DNA of 64,000 nt from Clostridium sp. BJN0001 (GTDB lineage Bacteria; Bacillota; Clostridia; Clostridiales; Clostridiaceae), in assembly GCF_022869825.1 (NCBI RefSeq), contig NZ_CP094971.1, positions 2,076,001 through 2,140,000 on the forward strand, written 5' to 3'. The first letter of the stretch is position 1. Every line of letters begins with the position of its first letter. Below are positions 48,058 to 57,426 of this stretch, in pieces. The position numbers and the translations under genes are program-made. The notes beneath the pieces were generated by a model. The model was not told the DNA's origin. It saw only the letters and a program-made list of their open reading frames with translations, and did no database searches.

Positions 48058-49263
48058 CTAAAAGTTAACTGATATATCTATATTTTTCCCATCTCTGACT
48101 ACTGTTAAAGACATTGACTCACCTGAAGTTTTTTCATTGAGCATTTCTTTAAGTTCTGTACTCTTAGTAACATTTTTACCATCACATTCAACAATTACAT
48201 CTCCAACTTGAAGTCCACTTTTTTCTGCCACTGAAAATTCATTTACCTTTAAAACATATACGCCTTCAGGTAAATCATATTGCTTAGCAGTATCACTATC
48301 TATATCACGTATACTTACTCCTAATGTAACCATCTGTTTTGATAATGAATCAATTTTTTCTTTTACTTCATTTATAGGAATTGCAAAACCTAATCCTTCA
48401 ACTGATGCAGATGATGTAGTCTGAGAACCAAGCTTCATTGAATTAATTCCTATTACCTGTCCTTTTGTGTTGACTAAAGGTCCTCCACTATTACCAGGAT
48501 TTATTGCAGCATCAGTCTGTATAAGATTAACGCTAGTACCATTTTCTGTTTCTATAGTTCTATTGTTTCCGCTTATAACACCTTTTGTAAGTGTTTGTGC
48601 AAAGTTTTTCGAAAGTGGAGTTCCTATTGCTATAACTTCTGCTCCAGGATAAATCGCATCTGAATCTCCAAGTTCAGCTACTGCAGGAACTTTTGAACTA
48701 TCACTTAGTTTTATCATTGCTATATCCTTCTCTGAATCGTAATTAACAACTGTAGCTTTATCTTCAGTTCCATCACTTAATGTAACTGTAACTTCCTTTG
48801 CTCCTGAAATTACATGATAATTTGTAAGAATATAACCATCTTGATTTATAATAAAGCCTGAACCCATGCCTTCAACTTCTTGTTGACCAAACATACTATC
48901 TGTAAGGCTTTTAGTTGATACAATTACTACTGCTGGTGCAACTTTATTAAACGCATCTGTTGCTGACATCGCATTGTCTTCACTCTCTGTAAAAGACTGT
49001 GGTACATATGTTAAATTATTATTTGTAGTTAAGTTTAACTTATTCTGTTTAACCATATAATATGTACCATAACTTCCAGCAGCACCTGAAAGAAGTGATA
49101 TTACAACTATAATTGCTACTTTTCCTAAAAACTTTGAAAATCCTTTACTCTTATTATTCCCTTTATTCTTAGGCTCTTCATAAAAATTTCCCCATACTGG
49201 TTGATCATTATTATTATTATTAACTGGTGATGAATCAACATCAATGTAATCATTATTATTCAT
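48058..49263 (-). CDS. htrA: HtrA/DegP-family membrane serine protease
   Basis: 401 residues: cytoplasmic N-terminus, one membrane helix (about 46-66), extracellular trypsin-like domain with the full triad (His in TNYHVISG, Asp in DIAMIKL, Ser in NPGNSGGPL) and one C-terminal PDZ domain (QVGDVIVECDGKNV). It degrades misfolded surface proteins. GGAGGTATTTGA precedes ATG 49263. Confidence 0.94.
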   Translation of the reverse strand: MNNNDYIDVDSSPVNNNNNDQPVWGNFYEEPKNKGNNKSKGFSKFLGKVAIIVVISLLSGAAGSYGTYYMVKQNKLNLTTNNNLTYVPQSFTESEDNAMSATDAFNKVAPAVVIVSTKSLTDSMFGQQEVEGMGSGFIINQDGYILTNYHVISGAKEVTVTLSDGTEDKATVVNYDSEKDIAMIKLSDSSKVPAVAELGDSDAIYPGAEVIAIGTPLSKNFAQTLTKGVISGNNRTIETENGTSVNLIQTDAAINPGNSGGPLVNTKGQVIGINSMKLGSQTTSSASVEGLGFAIPINEVKEKIDSLSKQMVTLGVSIRDIDSDTAKQYDLPEGVYVLKVNEFSVAEKSGLQVGDVIVECDGKNVTKSTELKEMLNEKTSGESMSLTVVRDGKNIDISVNF

Positions 49264-49345
49264 TCAAATACCTCCAATACTTAATTCATTTATTATCTAA
49301 AGTATATAATCGTTATATGTCAAACCAATGTCAAAATATTTTATT

Positions 49346-50356
49346 TTATGAATTTTTCCTAAGTTCTTTCAAAATCTGTTTTGAAACTGAATTTATCGCA
49401 TCAACAACATCATCTTCATAAGATTTTGAAGAAAGCTCATCTGTTTTTTCTATATTATTTACTTTTAAATTTTCAGGATCAGTAAGTTTCTCTAATGATT
49501 CTGATTGTTCATCTGTAAGTATATAAACAGGCTTTCCTTTTAAAACTCCTTCATTTTGGCTATCAGAATCTGCATCACACAAAGCCTTATATTCATTTGC
49601 AACTGCTTGCCTGTACTTCTTAGTGTTTTCAAATGCACTAAATTCAGCAAGAGGTACTTCACTTAGAGTGCTCTTATAAGCTGTGTTATCCTGAACAGAC
49701 AAATTAAAGTCATTAATTATATGTGTAAGATAGATATTGGAAGCACATTCTTCAATTTTTGCTCTTAAATATTTCTTCTTATATTCTTTTTTTATAGAAT
49801 CTTCTTTAAGTGATTTTTCATTAATTGGATTAATTAAAACCATTCCTCCTACTTCATCAGGATATTCATTTGCAAAATTAGTACCTACAAGACTTCCATA
49901 TCCTTCACCTACGATTATGTATGGTTTGGATACTCCAGATTTCTTTAATATAGTTTTAAGTCTCATTGCTTGCTCTTTAGGAGTTAGTTTATCTCCTCCA
50001 TCATTATATCCGTATCCCTGTCTATTATATGTAAATATAGAAATATCTTTATTTTCCTTTAGTTTATCAATAATACCATTCCACTGATACATTGTAGTTC
50101 CTATACATCCATCTAAAATTACAGTAACGCTTCCTTTTCCTTTATAATTATATTCATTTTTCTTCCCATCAATACGAATATATTTATAATCAGATTTAAA
50201 TTTAGTATTATTTATAAAATCAGTCCCAATTTGAAGCACAACTCCAATAGATAAAATTACTGCAATTATAATAAGAATAAATTTTAATACCTTAAAAACA
50301 CTTACTTTTTCTTTAGGAACTTTATATATACCATTAGAATTTCTCAATAATTTCAT
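49346..50356 (-). CDS. Membrane-anchored alpha/beta-hydrolase-like protein with lost catalytic Ser
   Basis: 336 residues: an N-terminal membrane segment (about 24-46) and an alpha/beta-hydrolase fold. Strand and loop blocks VTVILDGCIGT, FTYNRQGYGYNDGG and YPDEVGGMVLINP align with family members, but the nucleophile elbow reads VGEGYGS where the family has GHSxGG, and the C-terminal His region reads SYEDDVVDAI. Ser and probably His are gone, so ester hydrolysis is unlikely. The frame is intact with GGGAGCAAGAA before ATG 50356. A binding or scaffolding role is inferred. Confidence 0.75.
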   Translation of the reverse strand: MKLLRNSNGIYKVPKEKVSVFKVLKFILIIIAVILSIGVVLQIGTDFINNTKFKSDYKYIRIDGKKNEYNYKGKGSVTVILDGCIGTTMYQWNGIIDKLKENKDISIFTYNRQGYGYNDGGDKLTPKEQAMRLKTILKKSGVSKPYIIVGEGYGSLVGTNFANEYPDEVGGMVLINPINEKSLKEDSIKKEYKKKYLRAKIEECASNIYLTHIINDFNLSVQDNTAYKSTLSEVPLAEFSAFENTKKYRQAVANEYKALCDADSDSQNEGVLKGKPVYILTDEQSESLEKLTDPENLKVNNIEKTDELSSKSYEDDVVDAINSVSKQILKELRKNS

Positions 50357-50378
50357 TTCTTGCTCCCATCAAAAATAT

Positions 50379-51398
50379 TTATATTTCACCAAGTTTTAGA
50401 TTAGGTTTTGCATTTATATCTAGATCTGATACATAGCCTTTAATATAATTAAAATATGCAGCGCTTCCGATCATAGCGGCATTATCTGTACATAAAATAG
50501 GTTCTGGGAAGAGTATTTTTATTCCTTTTTCTTCTCCTTCACTAAGAAGTTCATGACGAAGATGAGAATTTGATGCTACTCCTCCTGCTACTGCTATTTT
50601 ATCTACATTTCTTTTTTCGCATGTTAAAAAAACATTATTTCTTAAAACATCTATAACTGCTTTTTGAAATGATGATGCAACATCTGCTTTATTTATTTCT
50701 ATATTCTTCATTTTTGCACTATTTATATAATTTAAAACAGCTGATTTTAATCCACTAAAAGAAAAATCTAAACTGTCATCGTGAAACTTTGCCCTTGGAA
50801 AATTAAAAGCTTTATCGTTTCCTTCATTAGATATTTTATCTATCTTAGGTCCTCCAGGATAACCGAGTCCAATTGCTCTTGCAACTTTATCAAATGCTTC
50901 TCCAGCTGCATCGTCTCGTGTTTCTCCAATTATTTCAAATTCAGTATAGTCTTTTACATAAACTATAAAAGTATGCCCTCCTGATACTACAAGTGAAACA
51001 AATGGTGGCTTAAGCTCCTTATACTGAATAAAGTTTGCACTTATATGTCCCTGAATATGATTTACACCTACAAGAGGCTTTCCAGATGAAAGTGCCAAAC
51101 CTTTTGCATACTGAAGACCAACAAGAAGTGCTCCAACAAGTCCTGGTCCATACGTAACACCTATCGCATCTATTTCATCAATCGTTAATGAAGCTTCTTT
51201 TAAAGCCTGTTTAACTACTTTATCAACAACTTCTATATGCATTCTTGAAGCAACTTCAGGAACTACTCCTCCAAATTTAGTATGAGTTTCTATCTGTGAT
51301 GAAATTACATTTGACAGAACTTCTCTGCCATTTACAACTACTGCCGCTGCTGTTTCATCACAACTTGATTCAATCGCTAATATTACTTTTCTATCCAT
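50379..51398 (-). CDS. tsaD: tRNA threonylcarbamoyltransferase TsaD
   Basis: 339 residues. It moves the threonylcarbamoyl group from TC-AMP to A37 of tRNA, with TsaB and TsaE. The metal-binding HxxxH is [10 protein letters not shown], and the N-terminal [14 protein letters not shown] and [13 protein letters not shown] blocks are complete. GAGGTATTTGTA precedes ATG 51398. TsaB and TsaE genes are not in this window. Confidence 0.97.
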   Translation of the reverse strand: MDRKVILAIESSCDETAAAVVVNGREVLSNVISSQIETHTKFGGVVPEVASRMHIEVVDKVVKQALKEASLTIDEIDAIGVTYGPGLVGALLVGLQYAKGLALSSGKPLVGVNHIQGHISANFIQYKELKPPFVSLVVSGGHTFIVYVKDYTEFEIIGETRDDAAGEAFDKVARAIGLGYPGGPKIDKISNEGNDKAFNFPRAKFHDDSLDFSFSGLKSAVLNYINSAKMKNIEINKADVASSFQKAVIDVLRNNVFLTCEKRNVDKIAVAGGVASNSHLRHELLSEGEEKGIKILFPEPILCTDNAAMIGSAAYFNYIKGYVSDLDINAKPNLKLGEI

Positions 51399-51429
51399 TA
51401 CAAATACCTCTATTTTTGTATATTATCAC

Positions 51430-51466
51430 AATACTATTTTATCATAAGATTGCCTAAAATAGTATT
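51430..51466. repeat. 12-bp perfect inverted repeat in the tsaD/RusA divergent gap
   Basis: AATACTATTTTA and TAAAATAGTATT with a 13-bp spacer, in the 128-bp region between divergent genes. It could be an operator or just AT-rich symmetry. Confidence 0.5.
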
Positions 51467-51526
51467 ATACTATATACTAAAATTAATATTTAAAATTTAT
51501 TAAACTTTTAAGAGGAGATATTATAA

Positions 51527-52153
51527 TTGTGCACATATGCAAAAATAATAGTAGATGGTTCACCACTTACAAAATCTAATTTCAAACTTCATAATAAAAA
51601 TGGACGTGCAATTTTACCCACATCATCTGGTTCTTCTAATGACAGATATGCTGTATACGAAGAAAAAATTGCTTATATGGCACGAGCTCAAAATCCAAAT
51701 ATTATATTAGATGAAAGTCTTATAGCAATTCTTCATGTATATTATAAAAGTGAAAAAAGACATCCAGATACAATAAACATTACTAAAAGTATCTTCGATG
51801 GAATTGAAAAAAGCGGACTTATAGTAAACGATGCTCAAATTACAAAAATATATACAGAAGAACATTTTGATAAAATAAATCCACGATTTGAACTTTTCTT
51901 ATATCCAGAAAGCAAATTTAATATCAGTATAGACATAACTAATAAAAAAATAAAAGCATCACCTAAAATATATTTTCCAAATACTAAAAATATATTACAT
52001 AAAATCAATAAAAAAGCTAAAGAAACTGAACCTATTATTATAGATTCCAATACCTGTTCAGTTTGTGGCAAAAAGATACAAAATGATGATTATGTATCTA
52101 CAGATAAAGGTAAGAAAAAAATATGTAGAAAATGTTTTTCAAAATTATTTTAA
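51527..52153 (+). CDS. RusA-like nuclease domain with C-terminal zinc ribbon
   Basis: 208 residues. The N-terminal 120 resemble RusA Holliday-junction resolvases (RHPDTINITKSIFDGIEKSG then VNDAQI), but the PDxDN motif reads PDTIN, so one of the catalytic Asp residues is changed. The last 35 residues form a separate zinc ribbon (CSVCGKK ... CRKCF). RusA is usually phage-borne; here it lies among core genes with no phage signs. TTG 51527 follows AGAGGAGA. It is 15 bases before the SGNH gene. Confidence 0.7.
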   Translation: MCTYAKIIVDGSPLTKSNFKLHNKNGRAILPTSSGSSNDRYAVYEEKIAYMARAQNPNIILDESLIAILHVYYKSEKRHPDTINITKSIFDGIEKSGLIVNDAQITKIYTEEHFDKINPRFELFLYPESKFNISIDITNKKIKASPKIYFPNTKNILHKINKKAKETEPIIIDSNTCSVCGKKIQNDDYVSTDKGKKKICRKCFSKLF

Positions 52154-52168
52154 AAGAAGGTTATTTAA

Positions 52169-52729
52169 TTGAATAAAATAAATACAATCTTTATTGGTGA
52201 CAGCCTTACATATGGATATGGTGTAGATAAAAAATCATGCTGGGTTTATAAGCTTTCAAAAGAACTTAATATATCTTATTTAAATAAAGGATTAAATGGA
52301 GATACTACCTCTTCAATGCTTGAACGATACTATGAAGATGTAGTAATTTATAATCCTAAATATGTATTTATAATGGGCGGAAGTAATGATCTTTTATGTA
52401 TGAGAAGTTCAAGTTCTATCATAGAAAACATATCGCTTATGATAAAAGACAGCATAAATAAAAGCAATATATTAATAGGAATACCACCTTGCATAGTAAG
52501 TGAGATGGCTTTTAATTTATTTTCTCCATCTTCATCATATAAATATGCAGAAAAAGAATTAATTGTACTTAGAAAAAAATTAATAGAACTGTGCATAAAA
52601 TATAAAATAAAATATATAGATTTTTATGAAGAAACAAAAAATAAAAAAGAATTATTTTTAGATGGAATCCATCTTACAAAAGAAGGTCATAATATATTGT
52701 ATAAAAAGGCATTAAAAGCCTTTTTATAA
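52169..52729 (+). CDS. SGNH/GDSL-type esterase
   Basis: 186 residues, short form without signal peptide, so probably cytoplasmic. Block I is FIGDSLTYG with the Ser nucleophile, block III GGSND, and block V DGIHLTKEGH with the Asp and His. All four catalytic positions are present. TTG 52169 has a moderate AGAAGG site. Its end overlaps the convergent oxidoreductase by six bases. The substrate is unknown. Confidence 0.87.
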   Translation: MNKINTIFIGDSLTYGYGVDKKSCWVYKLSKELNISYLNKGLNGDTTSSMLERYYEDVVIYNPKYVFIMGGSNDLLCMRSSSSIIENISLMIKDSINKSNILIGIPPCIVSEMAFNLFSPSSSYKYAEKELIVLRKKLIELCIKYKIKYIDFYEETKNKKELFLDGIHLTKEGHNILYKKALKAFL

Positions 52730-53677
52730 ACTGTTTTTTATATACATAGAAGCTTTTTCTCCACATAAAAAATTATTTTCTTCATTAGTTTTAAACATAT
52801 TCTCTGAATCTATTATATTTCCACATGCAAAAAATCCAGGAATCGAAGTTTTAAAATCATTTACAATTATATCTTTTGTCTTTTCATTTACTTTTATTCC
52901 AATTTTTTCAGCAAGCTCGCTCATGCCTCTAAATACACCTGATAAAATAAGTGAATCACATTCTATTTCTTTTATTTCATTATTTTCTATATTTCTTATT
53001 TCTACTTTTGATACTCTCACATCTCCAAAAATTTCTGTAATTTCAGCTCTTTCTATTATTGGTATTTTAAAATCTTCAACTATACTTAAAATATCTTTAT
53101 CTTTTTCCTTAGATAATTTTCTTCTAAATATAAGACTTTTTACATGTCCGCCTTCAAGTATTATCCTTCTTGCAAGTATTGCAGAATAAAGATCTTTTCC
53201 TGTAATAATTGTATCATTTCCAATAAAATATCCTTCAATAGTTATCATTCTGTGAGCTTCACCTATAGTTGCTACACCTGTAATACCTTTTATAGGCATC
53301 ATAACATTCGGTTCATACTTTTCTTTTGCACCCATTGCCATAATTATTGCAGCTCCTTTAACAGACTGAACCCCAGATATAGAGTTAACATATGTAATTT
53401 TATGATCAAAACAAATATCTATAACTTTTGTATTTTCTTTTATTTCTATGTTAAATTTATAAAGTTTGTCTCTTAAATAATCTACATATTCAGGTCCTGT
53501 TACTTCATATCCAAATACTTTTTCTCCATATGAATTATCAATAAATTCATTCATAATTCCACCATAACAGTCCTGTTCAAGTATTAATATATCTTTAATT
53601 CCATTTTCTGCAGCTTCCACTGCTGCTGCCATACCGGCAACACCTGCTCCTAGAATAATAAGCTCATAATTTTGCAT
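52724..53677 (-). CDS. FAD-dependent pyridine nucleotide-disulfide oxidoreductase-like protein
   Basis: 317 residues, thioredoxin-reductase-like fold. The FAD motif is GAGVAGMAAAVEA at the N-terminus, and the second FAD block GFFACGNIID is near the C-terminus. The CxxC redox pair of thioredoxin reductase is missing, so it is not TrxB; such proteins often act as ferredoxin/NADH oxidoreductases or with other flavoproteins. The central NAD-domain glycine motif is weak. Partner genes are not evident here. Confidence 0.8.
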   Translation of the reverse strand: MQNYELIILGAGVAGMAAAVEAAENGIKDILILEQDCYGGIMNEFIDNSYGEKVFGYEVTGPEYVDYLRDKLYKFNIEIKENTKVIDICFDHKITYVNSISGVQSVKGAAIIMAMGAKEKYEPNVMMPIKGITGVATIGEAHRMITIEGYFIGNDTIITGKDLYSAILARRIILEGGHVKSLIFRRKLSKEKDKDILSIVEDFKIPIIERAEITEIFGDVRVSKVEIRNIENNEIKEIECDSLILSGVFRGMSELAEKIGIKVNEKTKDIIVNDFKTSIPGFFACGNIIDSENMFKTNEENNFLCGEKASMYIKNSL

Positions 53678-53827
53678 TTTATACCTCCAAATAATAAAAT
53701 CTCTTCTATTTTATTAATTATATTATAGTTGTTTTACCTTTATTTTGTAAATTTATTTTGCTCAATTATTAAAAATGATAAAGTATTTTGGTATAATATA
53801 GTTAGAAATCAAGAAGAGGTGATAATC

Positions 53828-54625
53828 ATGAATCTATTCCGTTTAAGTTTATATTTTATTTGTGCAATTATTTTTCTTATATCGGTAATTCTCGTTGCGC
53901 TCTCAATAAAATGGAAAAACAGAACATTTCGCATAATTTCTATTTTTATTCTTTTTTCTTCTTTTGTACTGGCTGGTGCTGGAATTGGTTCAGAATTTAT
54001 ATTTAATAAATACATCAAACCAAATATTGAAAAAAAACAGACAATTCAGCATGAAGAAACTGCAACAATTTCTGATCCTTCAGTAGATGATTTAAAATGT
54101 TCTTATAAAATTTTGGGATCAGATAATCAATATAAAAAAAATGCAGAAGTTACAATAAAAAATAATACAGACTCAATATTTACAGGAAATATAAAGCTCG
54201 ACTTTTTAGATAATGACGGAAGTACTGTTACATCTATTACATTACCTGTAACTAACCTTATTCCAAATAAATCATCTAAAAATAATGCTATAGTAGATAA
54301 ATCATCGTCAAAAATAAAATACACTTTCACAGGAGATTTTATAGATGCTGATGAGAATTCATTAAAAAATTACTATGAGATATCTAATATATCAGCTTCA
54401 GACAATTACTTAAGATTTGACATAGTAACATCTGATACTTCAGATAAAAATTTAAATAGAATATCTAATGAATTTAAATCAAAATATAATCAGACTTTAT
54501 GTAACAGTTTTATATTATATTTTTATAAAAATGCCGATAAAAGCAAAAATAATCTTAATAATTCAATAGCAGATTTCTATTGTGATAATACTTCAAGTAA
54601 ATCACTATTATCTAAATATAACTAG
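53828..54625 (+). CDS. Membrane protein with extracellular domain, unknown
   Basis: 265 residues, not recognised. Two membrane segments (about 3-24 and 31-55) precede an extracellular, Ser/Asn/Lys-rich region; residues about 85-155 look like a small beta-sandwich of the FxxLDND type seen in surface proteins. ATG 53828 follows AAGAGGTGATAATC, which excludes the longer upstream reading. It has its own terminator and lies directly before the LtaS-like gene. Confidence 0.68.
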   Translation: MNLFRLSLYFICAIIFLISVILVALSIKWKNRTFRIISIFILFSSFVLAGAGIGSEFIFNKYIKPNIEKKQTIQHEETATISDPSVDDLKCSYKILGSDNQYKKNAEVTIKNNTDSIFTGNIKLDFLDNDGSTVTSITLPVTNLIPNKSSKNNAIVDKSSSKIKYTFTGDFIDADENSLKNYYEISNISASDNYLRFDIVTSDTSDKNLNRISNEFKSKYNQTLCNSFILYFYKNADKSKNNLNNSIADFYCDNTSSKSLLSKYN

Positions 54626-54629
54626 ATAA

Positions 54630-54674
54630 AAGATTCTAAACTTATTTTATGGTTTAGAATCTTAATTTATTTTT
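54630..54674 (+). terminator. Terminator after the membrane protein
   Basis: AGATTCTAAAC and GTTTAGAATCT around a T-rich loop, then TAATTTATTTTT. Confidence 0.8.
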
Positions 54675-54750
54675 CATATTTACTTTATTGTTTTATTTTA
54701 TATTTTATATATAATAGTATTGTTGTATATAATAAAAATGAGGTGAATAT

Positions 54751-56610
54751 ATGAATAAATTTATAGCCAAACTACAATATACTCTAAAGAATAAAGATAC
54801 TATAATCGATATTCTTATGATTATACTTCCTGTAATATGTCTTGTTTATAAAGGGGTTATTCTTCAAGGTTTTATTACAAATAAAGATCCATATGGTTTC
54901 AATTTTGGAGCTGGATATATTTCGGCTTCTCCGTTTTTTAAATATTACATATTCTTTTCTGCAATATTTATAAGTTTCTCTTTTCTATTTAAGAGAAGAG
55001 GACGAGCTATTTACTTGTTAATTACGAATTTTTTTGTTACGCTTTTGTATCTTCTTGATATATGGTACTACAGAGGATTTTTAACAGTTCCATCTGCAAG
55101 GATTTTAACTCAAACTGCAAATCTTGATAATATGGGAGGAAGCATACTCTCAATGACAAGTCCTTTGGATGTTCTCTTTATAGTAGATTTTATTCTATTA
55201 GTACTTTTAGTAATAATTTTTAGAAAGAATATCTTTGTAAAAAAATGTAGAAGTATTATTTCTTTTGTAACTATCTTAGTAATTTCATTAGCAGTAATTC
55301 TATATATACCATTTAAAGTTAATGTTTTACATATGCAAAACGTTAGTGGATCTTACGTATTCTCAAATTATGATCCGACTAATACAGAACGATATTTTTC
55401 AGCTATAGGATATCATATAAATGATATATATACAGTTTACAAAGATTCAAAACCTTATGCAATGACTGATGAGGATAAAGCTTACGTTAAAACATATTTT
55501 GAATATAAAAATGAAAACCTTGAACATAATGAATATTTTGGAAAAGCTGAAGGGAAAAATATACTTTATATTCAAGTTGAATCTTTAGAAAATTTTGTTA
55601 TAAATCAGAAGATAGACGGTCAAGAAATAACTCCAGTACTTAATAGTCTTTTAAATTCAAGTTACTATTTTCCTAATACATTTGAACAGGTAAATGAAGG
55701 AACAAGTGCTGATTGTGATCTTATGGTAAATACATCAATGCTTCCATTAAGACGAGGTGGAACATTCTTTAGATATCCAGATACAGATTACAACTCGATG
55801 CCTAAAATATTAAAGAAATACGGCTATCAAACTAACGTTATACATCCTGATAAAGGTTCATTTTGGAATTATCAGGCAGGATTAACAGGTGGAATTGACT
55901 TTGAGAATTTCTATGATTCTCATTCACTTGACACAACTGATCAGATTGGTCTTGGAATAAGTGATGAAAGCTATTTTAATCAGGTTGAGCCTATGATTAA
56001 AAATTTCAAAGAACCTTTCTATACAATGACAATTACACTTACAAGCCATGGTCCATTTGATTTACCTCAAGATTTAAGAGAACTTAAATTGAATAGTGAA
56101 TTAGATAATAGCGAACTTGGTGGATACTTCCAGAGTATTCATTATACAGATAAACAGATTGGAAATTTCTTAGATAAACTTAAAGAAGATGGACTTTTAG
56201 ATAATACTATTGTTGCTATAATGGGAGACCATACAGGTGTTCATAAATACTATAACAGCAGTATTGAAAATTTATCAAATAAAGAAGACTGGTTTATGTT
56301 TAATGGAAATCCTACAATGCCTTTTATAATTTATGATTCTTCTCTTAATAAAAAAGTACAAATAGACAATTATTGTGGAGAAATAGATGTGATGCCTACT
56401 CTTTTATATCTTATTGGTGTAGACGATGATGATTATCAAAATACATGTCTTGGAAGAAACATGTTAAATACTAATAAATCATATGCTATTCTTACAAACG
56501 GTGAATTAAGAGGCGGAGATGATTTATCAGGTAAAGAAAAAGAGGTATATAAAAATTCTCTTGAAATGTCCGATAAAATGATTCGTGCAAATTATATACC
56601 AGAACATTAA
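54751..56610 (+). CDS. LtaS-family lipoteichoic-acid-synthase-like sulfatase
   Basis: 619 residues: five membrane helices in the first 200 residues and a large extracellular sulfatase/alkaline-phosphatase-fold domain. The family transfers glycerol phosphate (or related groups) from phosphatidylglycerol to a glycolipid. The metal Glu is in VESLENF, the nucleophile Thr in NEGTSADCD, and MGDHTGVHK supplies further metal ligands. GAGGTGAATAT precedes ATG 54751. It may be LTA synthase or a paralogous phosphoglycerol transferase; I cannot tell which. Confidence 0.88.
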   Translation: MNKFIAKLQYTLKNKDTIIDILMIILPVICLVYKGVILQGFITNKDPYGFNFGAGYISASPFFKYYIFFSAIFISFSFLFKRRGRAIYLLITNFFVTLLYLLDIWYYRGFLTVPSARILTQTANLDNMGGSILSMTSPLDVLFIVDFILLVLLVIIFRKNIFVKKCRSIISFVTILVISLAVILYIPFKVNVLHMQNVSGSYVFSNYDPTNTERYFSAIGYHINDIYTVYKDSKPYAMTDEDKAYVKTYFEYKNENLEHNEYFGKAEGKNILYIQVESLENFVINQKIDGQEITPVLNSLLNSSYYFPNTFEQVNEGTSADCDLMVNTSMLPLRRGGTFFRYPDTDYNSMPKILKKYGYQTNVIHPDKGSFWNYQAGLTGGIDFENFYDSHSLDTTDQIGLGISDESYFNQVEPMIKNFKEPFYTMTITLTSHGPFDLPQDLRELKLNSELDNSELGGYFQSIHYTDKQIGNFLDKLKEDGLLDNTIVAIMGDHTGVHKYYNSSIENLSNKEDWFMFNGNPTMPFIIYDSSLNKKVQIDNYCGEIDVMPTLLYLIGVDDDDYQNTCLGRNMLNTNKSYAILTNGELRGGDDLSGKEKEVYKNSLEMSDKMIRANYIPEH

Positions 56611-56621
56611 ATATTAAAATA

Positions 56622-56672
56622 AAAGCAGATGTTTTAGAAAAACGAAATTTCTAAAACATCTGCTTTTTTATT
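56622..56672. terminator. Bidirectional terminator between LtaS-like and HAD genes
   Basis: A 19-bp stem (AAAGCAGATGTTTTAGAAA and its complement) with T-rich flank on both strands. Confidence 0.85.
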
Positions 56673-56678
56673 TAAATA

Positions 56679-57395
56679 CTATTTTAATAATAATCTTTCT
56701 ATTTTTTTTATATTACCATCTAAAATATTAAATTTACTATAAAGTTTTCCTTTAACTTTAGGTGAAATATTTGTTTCAATATAAAGAGAATCTATTCCAG
56801 CCTTATATGATCCTTCTATATCAGACATATAATCATTTCCTATCATTATACTTTCACTCTTTTTTAAATTATATCTTTTTATTATAATATCATAAAAGTT
56901 TGCAGATGGTTTTCTTATTCCTTCATCTGAAGATAATACTATTCCATCAAAAAGATCATATATTCCAAGCATTTTCATTTCAGGTACTGTAAAAATATGC
57001 TGTGCATTCGATAAAAGATAAATATTTTTTTCCTTTTCTCTAAGCTTTTCAAATAAATCCAAAACTCCATTATACAATTTTATATATTGGGTAGATGTTA
57101 TTCTAAAAAATTGACCTGTATATATACATAAGTCATCATCTGCTTTTATACCTTTTTTATTATAAAGAATTCTAAAAACATTTAATATATCTATTTCATA
57201 ATTTTTAATGTTCTTATTTTTTTCTATTTCATTACTACATATTTTTTTATACTCTTCTTTTATTTCTAAAGGTTTGTAAAAAGCACCCTGAAAGCTATAA
57301 AATTCTGAAAGTTTTATCCATAGTTCTTCTTTTCCCTCATCTGTATTTAAATCTACAAGCGTTCCATATAGATCAAATATATAATTTTGGTACAT
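56679..57395 (-). CDS. HAD-superfamily hydrolase (YjjG/YfnB-like)
   Basis: 238 residues, small-molecule phosphatase of the HAD family. Motif I FDLYGTLVD has the nucleophile Asp; motif II SNAQ and motif IV IGNDYMSDIEG are intact; the cap is helical (type C1). Substrates in this group are often nucleotides or sugar phosphates. It is downstream of tldE on the same strand with 31 bases between. Confidence 0.87.
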   Translation of the reverse strand: MYQNYIFDLYGTLVDLNTDEGKEELWIKLSEFYSFQGAFYKPLEIKEEYKKICSNEIEKNKNIKNYEIDILNVFRILYNKKGIKADDDLCIYTGQFFRITSTQYIKLYNGVLDLFEKLREKEKNIYLLSNAQHIFTVPEMKMLGIYDLFDGIVLSSDEGIRKPSANFYDIIIKRYNLKKSESIMIGNDYMSDIEGSYKAGIDSLYIETNISPKVKGKLYSKFNILDGNIKKIERLLLK

Positions 57396-57426
57396 TTTTT
57401 ATCCCCCTAAAACATTTTATTGACTT

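Noticed and set aside
52724..53677. Thioredoxin reductase (trxB)
   Set aside because: The redox-active CxxC pair is absent, although the FAD fold is similar.
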